From: Chloroflexota bacterium
GTDB taxonomy: Bacteria > Chloroflexota > Dehalococcoidia > GIF9 > UBA5629
Direction of reading: 5' to 3'
DNA length: 64,000 bases
Assembly (NCBI GenBank): GCA_016865855.1
Contig: VGNX01000005.1
Coordinates: 1-64,000, forward strand
Positions 42,341-51,001 of this stretch are shown piece after piece. Position numbers and translations under genes: made by a program. The notes beneath the pieces are model-generated. The model saw nothing but the letters and a program-made list of their open reading frames with translations, was not told where the DNA came from and ran no database searches. Positions within the stretch are counted from its first letter, which is position 1; each line of letters opens with the position of its first letter.

Positions 42341-43399
42341 CTAGTACAGAGAAGCACCACAGGCTCTACAAGTACGGCGAAGCGCCACATTAGCTAACTT
42401 GCAACGCGGACATTGCCGCTCAATCTTATCCCGTATCCAGACGGCAACCCCTTCAGGCATGAAAAGCAGAATCAATATCACTATGGCACCCAAAATGAGA
42501 AACCGGAACTCAGGAATAACCCGCAAAATCTCCAAAAGAGGATAGAGGAAGTAAACCCCGACAACTGCACCGTAGATGCTGACAATGCCGCCGAAGACCG
42601 ACCATATTACCGCCTGAAAGGACAACATCAAGTCCAGGGTGGAGGGGCCGGCGATTCTCATGAAGTGCGCATAAAAGGCCCCGGCGATTCCAGCGAAGAA
42701 ACCACCCACGGCAAAAGCCAGCACCTTATATCTTATGGTGTTGATTCCAGTGGCACGAGCTGCAATCTCATCCTCACGGATGGCATGCAGAATAATACCT
42801 GTCCTGACAAGCCCGCTCCTGGCATCAGTGAGCTTCCACATTATAAACACTGACACGGTCATCACTATCACAGATATGTAATAGTCAGTTATCCGGGAAT
42901 CGGAAAGGCGAGTAAGTCCAGTGATACCATGCTCGCCGCCGGTAACATCGGGAAAAGCCTTGATGATTCCGAGCAGTATGAGAGGAAAGGCTAGCGTAAC
43001 CAGGGATAAGTAAGGCCCTCTCAGCCTTAAAGCCGGTATACATGTGAGTACCCCAGCCAAGACGGCGACAAGAGCCCCAATTGGTATCGTTGCCCAGGGC
43101 TGCAAACCAAGATACTTATTCAGCATTGCCGCAGTATAGGCGGCAACACCGAAAAACAGAGCATGCCCAAAATTTACCTGACCGGTATAGCCGGACAAAA
43201 AATCCCAGCTAACAGCGAAGATAACGAAGATATTGGAAAAGATCAGAATGCGAAGGGTATAAGGTTCTTGTGTTATTAGTGGTACAAGAAACAGCAACAA
43301 AAAGAAAATAAAAGCAATAAACCTCCCCGGAATCGCTAGCACATCCCCCTGGAAATCCCTAAGTAGCCGTCTTAACAATTTATAATCTCTCCTCCTCAA
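42341..43399 (-). CDS. LivM-family ABC permease with a C-terminal zinc ribbon
   Basis: 352 residues. The LivM core (VSWDFLSGYTGQVNFGHALFFGVAAY, GLVRTGIILHAIREDEIAARATGIN coupling helix, AGAFYAHFMRIAGPSTLDLMLSF) with about nine TM helices is followed by a short basic linker (WIRDKIERQ) and a tail with CPRC and CRAC pairs (Cys330, 333, 344, 347), i.e. a zinc ribbon facing the cytoplasm. This is not part of normal LivM proteins. The gene starts within the last 20 bases of livH. Partner ATPases are probably the plus-strand livG/livF. Confidence 0.9.
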   Translation of the reverse strand: MRRRDYKLLRRLLRDFQGDVLAIPGRFIAFIFFLLLFLVPLITQEPYTLRILIFSNIFVIFAVSWDFLSGYTGQVNFGHALFFGVAAYTAAMLNKYLGLQPWATIPIGALVAVLAGVLTCIPALRLRGPYLSLVTLAFPLILLGIIKAFPDVTGGEHGITGLTRLSDSRITDYYISVIVMTVSVFIMWKLTDARSGLVRTGIILHAIREDEIAARATGINTIRYKVLAFAVGGFFAGIAGAFYAHFMRIAGPSTLDLMLSFQAVIWSVFGGIVSIYGAVVGVYFLYPLLEILRVIPEFRFLILGAIVILILLFMPEGVAVWIRDKIERQCPRCKLANVALRRTCRACGASLY

Positions 43400-44252
43400 A
43401 AACTACGCCGTACAGACCTTCAGGCCTGACCACGAGCACTATCACCATAGCCAGCAGGGCGAATGCCAGCTTCAGGAAGGCACCAGCAGGAACTAAGAAG
43501 ACGACCAGTGTCTCAACCAATCCTATAATAAAAGCGCCGATAAAACTCCCTTTAATACTGCCCAATCCTCCCAATACAACAATGGCCATAATCATTACCA
43601 AGGGAGGCATCCACATATATGGGTGAACAACCCATAACGGTGCCACCACAATGCCAGCAACTGCCGCCAGGGCTGTGGCTACCCCCATGGTTATCAGCAG
43701 TATCGTGGATACGTTTATCCCCATCAGGTTGGCAATTTCGGCATCCTGGGCTGTAGCTCTGATGGCGATGCCCAGTTTTGTTCTTGACAGGAGTGCCCAT
43801 ACGCAAATAAGGACGATCAAGACTATGCCAAGCGACAGCAATTGTTGATAGGTAACTCTGACACCGAATATTTCCCAAAATCCAGAGATAAGAGTCGGTG
43901 ACTCGCGAAAGTGAGCGCCAAAGGCTAACAGCATAAACTCCTGGAAAACCATAGCTAAGGCAATGGTTATCAGCAAAACAGCTACAAGGTGCTCGCGCAC
44001 CCGGTTAACAAACAACCTGTAACTCAAGACTCCTACAAGGGTAACAACAACTATAGTTAGGATAATTGATGGAATAGGACCCAAACCGAACTGATAGCTC
44101 CAATAGAACATACCGTAGGCTGCCAGCATGAAAAAGGCAGTATGGGCCAGGTTTATCATGCGAGCTACACCGAAGATAAGAGAAAAACCCACGGCTAAGA
44201 GGGCATACACCCCTCCAGCCATCAATGCCTGAATTATAAATGCCTGAATCAT
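43380..44252 (-). CDS. Branched-chain-type ABC permease, LivH family (second system)
   Basis: 290 residues with LivH hallmarks: FIIQALMAGGVYALLAVGFSLIFG start, MINLAHTAFFMLAAYGMFYW, coupling segment GIAIRATAQDAEIANLMGIN, and GGLGSIKGSFIGAFIIGLVETL. About eight TM helices. It follows the fused binding protein gene by 104 bases containing a strong hairpin and overlaps livM by 20 bases. Confidence 0.93.
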   Translation of the reverse strand: MIQAFIIQALMAGGVYALLAVGFSLIFGVARMINLAHTAFFMLAAYGMFYWSYQFGLGPIPSIILTIVVVTLVGVLSYRLFVNRVREHLVAVLLITIALAMVFQEFMLLAFGAHFRESPTLISGFWEIFGVRVTYQQLLSLGIVLIVLICVWALLSRTKLGIAIRATAQDAEIANLMGINVSTILLITMGVATALAAVAGIVVAPLWVVHPYMWMPPLVMIMAIVVLGGLGSIKGSFIGAFIIGLVETLVVFLVPAGAFLKLAFALLAMVIVLVVRPEGLYGVVFEEERL

Positions 44253-44296
44253 AACTCTTCCAAACTTAGTATTTTAACGTCTTACCTTTTTATTTT

Positions 44297-44337
44297 ATGG
44301 TGCCCCCGGTTGACCTAATCAACCGTGGGGGCACCAT
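44297..44337 (-). promoter_or_regulatory. Strong intercistronic hairpin between binding-protein and livH genes
   Basis: ATGGTGCCCCC-GGTTGA and TCAACC-GT-GGGGGCACCAT pair over 17 bases with a two-base bulge and a five-base loop. On the minus strand it lies 20 bases after the binding-protein stop. No T-run follows, so partial termination or 3'-end protection is more likely than full termination; this would give more binding protein than permease. Confidence 0.6.
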
Positions 44338-44356
44338 ATAGGCTTACTACCCTTGG

Positions 44357-46180
44357 CTATTTACTGAATTGTAAAGTTTTGGCTATCTCCGAGAACTTGG
44401 CTTCATCGTAAGGAACAAGCAGCTCCACGGTGCCTACTGTAACTAGAATCCACTTGTTACCCTTCTGCACACCTAAGGCAAAACCCTTGGCTCCATATCC
44501 CTTTAATGTTCCTTCGAATACTGCCGTGGACGCTTTAGTACCGTCGGCTAAGGCACTTTCCTTCTCAGAAACAACTTTGAAACCTGTCCCACCAGCCCCC
44601 TCAATTGACTTTTTGAGTGCCTCAGCAAAAGTGGCAGCCTCTTTGGCATCGACAAACAGAACTGGAACCTGGGCCGGTGCCGCAGCATAAAACAGTAACG
44701 CGTCAGACGGTTGTTTTGCCCAATCCTTGGGGTATTTGACAGAGAAGCCCAAGTCGGCATTGGTATACTCAGCTGGTGTGAAAGAGAGCTGACCCGCTGC
44801 TGGTGGCGCTGCCGGCTTGGTTGGCTCAGCTGGCTTGGCGATTTTGAACTTAGCAGCTGCCTCCGGCGGTATCTTCAATGGGACTGTGCCCGGATACTCC
44901 ATCCTCCAGTCACCGTAGTCGTCAACTGCACCATATTCCTTCTTTGGCCAGACGCCCTTCAGCTGTCCATCCTGCCACTGGGTGCCAAGTCCCGTAAGAC
45001 GACCGGGACCATAGACCAGGTCGTGGGCACACTTCGGTGGACATGGTGATGAGCCTACCGGATAATATTCACTAACTCCAGCAGTGCCTTCGTATACCCG
45101 CTTTTCAATGACTGGAACAAGGGCATCCGAATCTAGCGTCCCCGCCTCTTCGATGTTTAGTTTCGCGGTGAGAAGCGCGTCATGGGTAGCCGCGGTATAT
45201 GTTGGAAACTCACCCGTACGTCTCTCGAACTCATCGAAGAAAGGTATAGTCTTCTCGGTTATGGCCACACCCTTAGCAAAGGTATTCAAGAAAATCTCGT
45301 AGTTACATTTGCCGCCGGTGGCTTCCCAGAAGCCCTTCTTCTGAGCCTCCACAATGATGCCCACTGAGACAACCGGTATCTTAAGTTCGCCGCGCTGCTT
45401 GGCATAGGTGACACCCACCGGGCCAGAGAACGTAGTAAAGATGATGTGAGGCTCTTTGGCAGCTATAGCTGTCAGCTCGGCAGTAACATCAGTAGCCGTG
45501 TCCGATGGCCGCCATACCCCAACAACTTCCATGCCCATCGCTGGTAGCCGTGCCTGGGCAATCGCTACCATCGCTTCGGTCCATTCCAGCTTTTCAGCGA
45601 TTATGGCAACCTTAGGCTTCTCTATGCCAAACTCCTGTTTCAAGACTCCAGCGACCATTGCTAGCATCTTGAAGTCGCTCGTAACCAAGAAGATCTCATT
45701 ATACGGGGTGACCTTGAAGAAGTACTTGTAGCGGTCATAATCATCAGTTACTCGCTTCTGGAGCGCTGCAGTGGCGGCGCCACAATTCAAGAAAATCTTC
45801 TTGTAGTCCATGGCCACGTCTGACATGGGAAACACGGCTTCTGTCCTGAAGCCGCCCATCAGAAGGTCTACCTTATCCACGGTTATGGCTCGTTCCACCG
45901 CAGATGCAGCCCCAGCGACATCGAGGATTTCATTGCTGTCAACCTTGATAAGCTTAATTTGGTATTGCTTCCCCCCCAGGTTTACTCCGCCAGCCTTATT
46001 GATTTCCTCGGCTGCCATTACAGCTCCCATCCAGTGGTGCTCGCCCTGCAGAAACTGCATTGGCCCGACCACAGCGACCTTAATAACGTTTTCCTCCACA
46101 GCTTTAGGAGCACAGGCAGGAAGAACCAACGCTATCAACAAAAGACAGGAAAAAGACAGGAAAAGAACTCTTTTCAACAC
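44357..46180 (-). CDS. ABC substrate-binding lipoprotein fused to a C-terminal PsbP-like module
   Basis: 607 residues, far longer than usual LivK-type proteins (about 400). Signal peptide with lipobox LPAC, then a type I periplasmic-binding domain (KVAVVGPMQFLQGEHHWMGA, INKAGGVNLGGKQYQIKLI, NTFAKGVAITEKTIPFFDEF) to about residue 445, a Pro/Ala linker (AKPAEPTKPAAPPAAG), and a module of about 140 residues opening GFSVKYPKDWAKQP. The module closely matches the end of the lipoprotein at 30145 but here is joined to the receptor. It carries its own promoter and leads livH and livM. Likely captures a hydrophobic acid for the second Liv system. Confidence 0.9.
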   Translation of the reverse strand: MLKRVLFLSFSCLLLIALVLPACAPKAVEENVIKVAVVGPMQFLQGEHHWMGAVMAAEEINKAGGVNLGGKQYQIKLIKVDSNEILDVAGAASAVERAITVDKVDLLMGGFRTEAVFPMSDVAMDYKKIFLNCGAATAALQKRVTDDYDRYKYFFKVTPYNEIFLVTSDFKMLAMVAGVLKQEFGIEKPKVAIIAEKLEWTEAMVAIAQARLPAMGMEVVGVWRPSDTATDVTAELTAIAAKEPHIIFTTFSGPVGVTYAKQRGELKIPVVSVGIIVEAQKKGFWEATGGKCNYEIFLNTFAKGVAITEKTIPFFDEFERRTGEFPTYTAATHDALLTAKLNIEEAGTLDSDALVPVIEKRVYEGTAGVSEYYPVGSSPCPPKCAHDLVYGPGRLTGLGTQWQDGQLKGVWPKKEYGAVDDYGDWRMEYPGTVPLKIPPEAAAKFKIAKPAEPTKPAAPPAAGQLSFTPAEYTNADLGFSVKYPKDWAKQPSDALLFYAAAPAQVPVLFVDAKEAATFAEALKKSIEGAGGTGFKVVSEKESALADGTKASTAVFEGTLKGYGAKGFALGVQKGNKWILVTVGTVELLVPYDEAKFSEIAKTLQFSK

Positions 46181-46368
46181 TATTAACCTCCTTCACAGTT
46201 TGTGTTGTACAACTTTCCTTGCTGGGAGGCACTTGACGACCACCAATTGCCCCCAGCATATTAACCTTTACAATCTCAATACTACCACCCCCTTCCACCA
46301 ATTTTTATTTGCGCACATATCGTGCCGGTTCATAACAAACTCAAGAGGAGGAGACAAAATCTCGAAGA

Positions 46369-46398
46369 ATCATAGCAAATTATACCACAACATGTCAA
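46369..46398 (-). promoter_or_regulatory. Promoter of the second liv operon
   Basis: On the minus strand, TTGACA (46398-46393) and TATGAT (46374-46369), spacing 18. The leader to the start at 46180 is about 180 bases and includes CTCCTCCTCTTGAG (around 46344-46357), which is complementary to the AAGGAGG ribosome-binding site of the gene and could mask it. Confidence 0.5.
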
Positions 46399-46409
46399 TA
46401 ACCTGAAGA

Positions 46410-47543
46410 TTAAAGTCCCAGCTCAATGGCTACCCTTTCTCGATGCAAGTCGATGTCACCAGCAGCAAACTCGGCTGCCCTGACACGCCGATAGTAAAGT
46501 CCTATGTCATGGTCCCAAGTAAAGCCGATAGCTCCGTGAGCAGTGATTCCGTCAATGCAAATCCTCTCATAAGCCTCGCTTGCCTTGGCTTTGGCTACGG
46601 AAATATACAGCTGAGACGGTTCGCCTTCGCTTATGCCACAGGCTGCCTGGTAAACAAGAAATTGAATTGCTTCCACATCTATAAGCATGTCAGCTAGTTT
46701 GTGCTGGACTGCCTGGAAAGAACCGATAGGTCGGTCGAACTGAATCCTCTCTTTGGCATAGGTGTTGGTCATATCGAGTACGGCCTGGCATGCTCCGGAA
46801 ATCTCGGCGCACTTCAAGACAGCTGCCCTTTGCAAGATGAAGTCCACTATTCTCCATCCATTGCCTACAGTTCCCAGGACATCACCTTTCGACACTTTGA
46901 CTTTATTGAAAACTATCTGGAACTGTCTATCACCCGCCATGGTAGGTATTCTCTCCATTTTCAGGGCTGGTGCTTCGGCATCGACTACGAACAGCGTGAC
47001 TCCCTCTTCCGGTGTTTTGCCTTTGCCTGTCCTAGCTGCCACGAGGAGGTAATTGGCTATGTGGGCGTCTGCAGCAAATATCTTCTCACCCTGGAGGACA
47101 TAGTTATCGCCCTCCGAACTGGCACTTAGGTTTATTTCTGAGGCCTTGTAGCTAGCCGATGGCTCAATCAAAGCCAAAGTCCAAATGGCTTCGCCCTTAG
47201 CTATTTGGGGCAAGAAATTAGATTTCTGCTCCTTAGTGCCGAACTCGAGAATGGGCAAAGCACAGAGGGCAATAGTGGAAAAGAAAGGTCCGGGCAGGAT
47301 ATTTCTCCCCATTTCCTCCATCAGGACAACCAGGTCTATGAAATTAGCATTTATGCCACCATACTCTTCCGAAAAGACGAGCCCCATCCACCCTAACTCT
47401 GCCATACTGCGCCACATCTGAGGGTCGTAACCCTTTTCATCCTTTTCCAGCTCTCTGACTTTGGATTTAGGACATTCTTTGGTCAGGAAATCCCTGGCCA
47501 TAGTCCGGAGCATCTCCTGCCCTTCCGTAAAACCAAAGTCCAT
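46410..47543 (-). CDS. Acyl-CoA dehydrogenase, partner-type without a visible catalytic base
   Basis: 377 residues from the ATG at 47543, chosen because AGGAGG precedes it; the frame is open 33 bases further up. MDFGFTEGQEMLRTMARDF and GWMGLVFSEEYGG are almost the same as in the protein at 26443. The medium-chain base position reads FAAGD and the isovaleryl position LQRAAVLK, so neither base is present. FDRPIGSFQAVQHKLADM and HDIGLYYRRVRA complete the fold. It directly follows a catalytic-type dehydrogenase gene, so the two should form a heteromeric enzyme like FadE28-FadE29. Last gene of the minus-strand beta-oxidation operon. Confidence 0.88.
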   Translation of the reverse strand: MDFGFTEGQEMLRTMARDFLTKECPKSKVRELEKDEKGYDPQMWRSMAELGWMGLVFSEEYGGINANFIDLVVLMEEMGRNILPGPFFSTIALCALPILEFGTKEQKSNFLPQIAKGEAIWTLALIEPSASYKASEINLSASSEGDNYVLQGEKIFAADAHIANYLLVAARTGKGKTPEEGVTLFVVDAEAPALKMERIPTMAGDRQFQIVFNKVKVSKGDVLGTVGNGWRIVDFILQRAAVLKCAEISGACQAVLDMTNTYAKERIQFDRPIGSFQAVQHKLADMLIDVEAIQFLVYQAACGISEGEPSQLYISVAKAKASEAYERICIDGITAHGAIGFTWDHDIGLYYRRVRAAEFAAGDIDLHRERVAIELGL

Positions 47544-47569
47544 GTCGCCTCCTAGAAAATCTACTCCTT

Positions 47570-47640
47570 TTGTCACCCTGAACGGAGTGAAGGGTCTAGA
47601 TTCTTCGCTTCGCTCAGAATGACAGGGGCATGTTGTTAAA
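47570..47640. repeat. Dispersed intergenic repeat (TCACCCTGAA / CAGAATGACA type)
   Basis: TGTCACCCTGAACGGAGTGA and TTCGCTTCGCTCAGAATGACA form a broken inverted repeat between the two dehydrogenase genes; the units match those at 28.8 and 42.2 kb. Confidence 0.55.
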
Positions 47641-47658
47641 CAATCTCTATAAAAGCCC

Positions 47659-48861
47659 TCAGTATGATTTGGGCAAACCTAATCTAAACTGAGCTATGAT
47701 GCTTTTCTCTACCTCGGCAGTACCAGCAGCGATCATGCTACCAGGGAAACCGAGATAAGCGCCCTGAATGTCTCCCCTGAGTCTGGCCCATTTTGAATCC
47801 GGATCAACTTGAGAGTAGATTCCCAAAATCTCCGCTCCGGAAGTGGCTACACGTCTAATCACGTCGTCGCCCATGATTTTGTTCCTCGAAGATTCGTAGG
47901 CGGGTATTGCACCCTGGGTTACCCTCCAAATAAACTGGTATGCAAACAGTTTTACTATCTCCACGTCTATAGCCATCTCAGCCAACTTGTGGCGAACAGC
48001 AGGAATTTGGTTCAGGAACTTACCTTCGTGCTGAGTCTCGTTGGTATACTTGACCAGGTCCTCCAACAATCTTCTGGAACTTCCATATGCCAGTGGTGCC
48101 ACACTACGTCTTTCGAATGCGAGCGCCTGCATCAGATGATACCATCCCCTATTCTCTTCACCGACCAGATTGGAAGCTGGAACTTTCACATTATCGAAAA
48201 ACACCTCATTAAAGTGATGCCGGCCATAGTAGTTCAATATGGGGTTAACTGTGACTCCTGGAGTTTCCATATCCACAATGAAGAGGCTGAGGCCGCGATG
48301 TTTCTTGCCGGCGGTGGAATCTGTTCTAGTCATAAGCCAGCACCATCGTGAATGCTGAGCTTTGCTGGTCCATACCTTCTGCCCATTAATAATGTAATAG
48401 TCTCCATCTCTTACAGCTCGGGTTTGCAGGTTAGCAAGATCAGAGCCGGCGTTGGGCTCACTATAGCCCGTGCACCAGACACCGTCTTTGTCTCCTGAAG
48501 CAATGAGTGGCAGGTATTTCTGCCTTTGCTCCTCAGTGCCGAACAGCATAAGACAGGGCCCAACCCACTGTGTTCCGCTTATACCCATCCACGCCCCCGG
48601 TATCCCCCAATAAGCTATCTCCATCTCATACACTGTTTGCTCCATAAGGGAAGCGCCCTGACCTCCATACTCCTTCGGCCAACTCATCACCAGCCATCCC
48701 TTCTGGGCTAGCTTCTTAGACATGGATATTTCAAATTCAAAATCTCTGAACTCCTGATCAATCAGATGGGCGCCAACAAAATCCTCAGGCAACTCTTTTT
48801 TGGCGAAATTGGCAATCTCTTCTACTAAAGTTTTCTCTTTCTCACTGAGTCTGAAATCCAT
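47659..48861 (-). CDS. Acyl-CoA dehydrogenase, catalytic-type (base at Glu250)
   Basis: 400 residues from the ATG at 48861 (GAGGAGG six bases upstream). YSEPNAGSDLANLQTRA and INGQKVWTSKAQHSRWCW form the FAD/substrate face. Glu250 in ALAFERRS matches the isovaleryl-CoA dehydrogenase base; the medium-chain position has no Glu (AAGTAEVEKSII). It resembles the two catalytic-type proteins at 24-26 kb. Paired with the following base-less subunit. It would dehydrogenate the CoA thioester at the start of each beta-oxidation cycle; a gap of 224 bases with no visible gene separates it from the SDR upstream. Confidence 0.92.
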   Translation of the reverse strand: MDFRLSEKEKTLVEEIANFAKKELPEDFVGAHLIDQEFRDFEFEISMSKKLAQKGWLVMSWPKEYGGQGASLMEQTVYEMEIAYWGIPGAWMGISGTQWVGPCLMLFGTEEQRQKYLPLIASGDKDGVWCTGYSEPNAGSDLANLQTRAVRDGDYYIINGQKVWTSKAQHSRWCWLMTRTDSTAGKKHRGLSLFIVDMETPGVTVNPILNYYGRHHFNEVFFDNVKVPASNLVGEENRGWYHLMQALAFERRSVAPLAYGSSRRLLEDLVKYTNETQHEGKFLNQIPAVRHKLAEMAIDVEIVKLFAYQFIWRVTQGAIPAYESSRNKIMGDDVIRRVATSGAEILGIYSQVDPDSKWARLRGDIQGAYLGFPGSMIAAGTAEVEKSIIAQFRLGLPKSY

Positions 48862-49085
48862 GCTCAGCCTCCTCAAACTTAGTCAGCTAGAGTGTAGCTC
48901 TATTTTTAGGTTGTCTGCGACAATAAACACGCAAATAAGCAAATCACTATTCGGTATCAGAGGTCAACCTGTGGGAAATAGCCGCTAATACAACTAAACA
49001 TCTACACAAACAGCGATGGAGCCAGTTCCCGTTTACGCAACTGGCAACCCAAGTTTAGCTATCAAGACTCAATATGCTTCTATTT

Positions 49086-50012
49086 TTACGGTTGTGGTGA
49101 TGCCGGATTTACCAGTCCTCTGGCCAGAGTTCTAGGCATGATATCAATCAGTTCGCTCACTGTCCAGATGCCATCCTTAATGATGCTGCTTCTCACCTCC
49201 GGCTCGGAGTAAATCCCTATTCGACCACCACCAACCCAGAATGTATAGCCGTTTATATTTGCTGCCTCGTCTGTAGCCAGGTATACAACCAGAGGTGCTA
49301 TCATCTCTGGGGTCATTTGTTCCACTTCATCTAAAGTTATGGAACCTGTTACAGGACGTAACCCTTGGGCCTTAGCCTTCTCCCAGGCAGCCTTCAGCTC
49401 TGGCGTCAGAGTCAACCTCGTCCCAGCATTAGGGCGGATGGCATTACAAGTTACGCCATATTTGCCCATGTCTCTAGCCACTGTCCTGGTGAAACCCACA
49501 ATTCCCTCTTTGGCAGCACTGTAGTTGGCCTGGCCCATGTTACCTAACCCGGCTGTAGATGAAGTATTTATTATTCTCCCACTTCTCTGCTGCCTGAAAC
49601 AGACACAAGCTGGCTTAGTACAATGGAAATGACCATATAAGTGGACCTTCATGACCAAGTCCCATTCCTCTTCGCTCATATTGAAAATCATGCGGTCTCT
49701 GAGGATGCCAGCATTGTTTACTAGAATGTCAATACGGCCAAAGTTATCGATGGCCGCTTTGATGATGTTTTCCCCACCTTCTGGAGTGGCTACTGAATCG
49801 TAATTGGCAATGGCCTCTCCACCCAGCTTCTTGATCTCCTGAACTACCTCTTCAGCCGGAGCTTTAGAGGTACCGGTGCCATCACCCGCCCCACCGAGGT
49901 CATTAACCACCACTTTCGCGCCCTCAGCGGCCAGGGCCAATGCCTCACCCCTCCCAATACCACGCCCAGCGCCGGTAACTACAGCTGCCTTTCCTTCCAG
50001 CCTCTTTGCCAT
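49086..50012 (-). CDS. Short-chain dehydrogenase, 17beta-HSD4/MFE-2-like (3R-hydroxyacyl-CoA dehydrogenase type)
   Basis: 308 residues. NAD-binding TGAGRGIGRGEA, NDLGG with the following Gly-rich stretch and EAIANYDSVATPEGG are typical of the dehydrogenase part of multifunctional enzyme type 2. NNAG and the catalytic Ser-Tyr-Lys (STAGLGNMGQANYSAAKEG) are present, and a C-terminal extension of about 60 residues (GYTFWVGGGRIGIYSEPEV) is also family-typical. With the MaoC-type hydratase genes of the same operon it makes up a split MFE-2: hydration to an R-hydroxyacyl-CoA and oxidation to a 3-ketoacyl-CoA. AAGGAGG precedes the start. Confidence 0.9.
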   Translation of the reverse strand: MAKRLEGKAAVVTGAGRGIGRGEALALAAEGAKVVVNDLGGAGDGTGTSKAPAEEVVQEIKKLGGEAIANYDSVATPEGGENIIKAAIDNFGRIDILVNNAGILRDRMIFNMSEEEWDLVMKVHLYGHFHCTKPACVCFRQQRSGRIINTSSTAGLGNMGQANYSAAKEGIVGFTRTVARDMGKYGVTCNAIRPNAGTRLTLTPELKAAWEKAKAQGLRPVTGSITLDEVEQMTPEMIAPLVVYLATDEAANINGYTFWVGGGRIGIYSEPEVRSSIIKDGIWTVSELIDIMPRTLARGLVNPASPQP

Positions 50013-50109
50013 TTTTAGGCCTCCTTAATTACTAATTATTGAGTTACCAACTGATGAGTAGCGCTTTGCCAACTAGCTCTCTATACACACTGAGCTAGAA
50101 CAGCAAAAT

Positions 50110-50889
50110 CTACATATACATTCCAGAAGAAACGTTCAGCGTCTGGCCGGTGATAAAGGCAGCATCGTCCGAAGCCAGGAACAGAACAGGTTTGGCAGCA
50201 TCTTCAGGCATCATCGGTTTAACTTGCAGTAGAACCATATCCCTCACCTTCTTGGGGATCCCCACCAGTTCACCACCTACTTCTTCCTGCTGCGCTTCCT
50301 TTTCTCTGGTCAACCGGGTATCAACGAACCCATAAGCGATGACATTGCAAGTAATCCCAAATCTTCCCCATTCCCTGGCTACCGTTTTGGTAAGCCCAAC
50401 GAGACCTGCTTTGGCGGCAGCATAGTTAATCTGCCCGACATTCCCCATCAGGCCAGCCACGGAGGCCACATTGATTATTCTGCCATTATGCCCTTCCTTC
50501 ATCACATATTTTGAAGCAGCCCTGATACAGTTAAATGTCCCTTTTAGACTAATATCAACACATAAGTCCCATTGGGCATCGGTCATTTTATATATCAGAG
50601 CATCCCGGGTAAGTCCAGCATTATTGACCAAAATATCGAGCTTGCCGAATTTTTCTGCTGCCATGTCCATCATCTTTTGGCAATCTTCCGGTTTCGTGAC
50701 ATCACCAGCACAAGTCTCAGCCTTACCACCAGCCGCTCTTATTTCCTTGACCACCTCCTTCAGCGGTGCTTCATCAATGTCACTCACCACAACAGCAGCA
50801 CCCTCCTTAGCAAACAACAGAGCATCCGCTCTGCCTATGCCTCGTGCTGCTCCAGTGATAACTGCTACTTTTCCATCCAACTTTCCCAT
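50110..50889 (-). CDS. Short-chain dehydrogenase/reductase, FabG-like
   Basis: 259 residues. Cofactor loop TGAARGIGRADA, NNAG motif, catalytic Ser and YxxxK (SVAGLMGNVGQINYAAAKAG) and the closing TGQTLNVSSGMYM are all standard SDR features. Asp in VVVSDIDEA after the second strand favours NAD(H). A stretch before the end (REKEAQQEEVGGELVGIPKKVRD) is slightly longer than in FabG. In this operon it probably oxidises a hydroxyl in the CoA substrate (ring or side chain) rather than making fatty acids. Cotranscribed with the other SDR, 97 bases apart. Confidence 0.9.
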   Translation of the reverse strand: MGKLDGKVAVITGAARGIGRADALLFAKEGAAVVVSDIDEAPLKEVVKEIRAAGGKAETCAGDVTKPEDCQKMMDMAAEKFGKLDILVNNAGLTRDALIYKMTDAQWDLCVDISLKGTFNCIRAASKYVMKEGHNGRIINVASVAGLMGNVGQINYAAAKAGLVGLTKTVAREWGRFGITCNVIAYGFVDTRLTREKEAQQEEVGGELVGIPKKVRDMVLLQVKPMMPEDAAKPVLFLASDDAAFITGQTLNVSSGMYM

Positions 50890-51001
50890 TGTATATACTT
50901 ACCTCCTTTATTTATTAGTTTGCTATTAACCCCACAAAACACAGTTTGTCCAGTGTTTCAGGGAAAAAACTTCCTGGAATATCCAGTTCAATAAACCTTG
51001 C

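Noticed and set aside
45810-46406. 198-codon plus-strand frame
   Set aside because: Antisense to the signal-peptide half of the fused receptor and its leader; low-complexity Thr/Ser/His-rich product.
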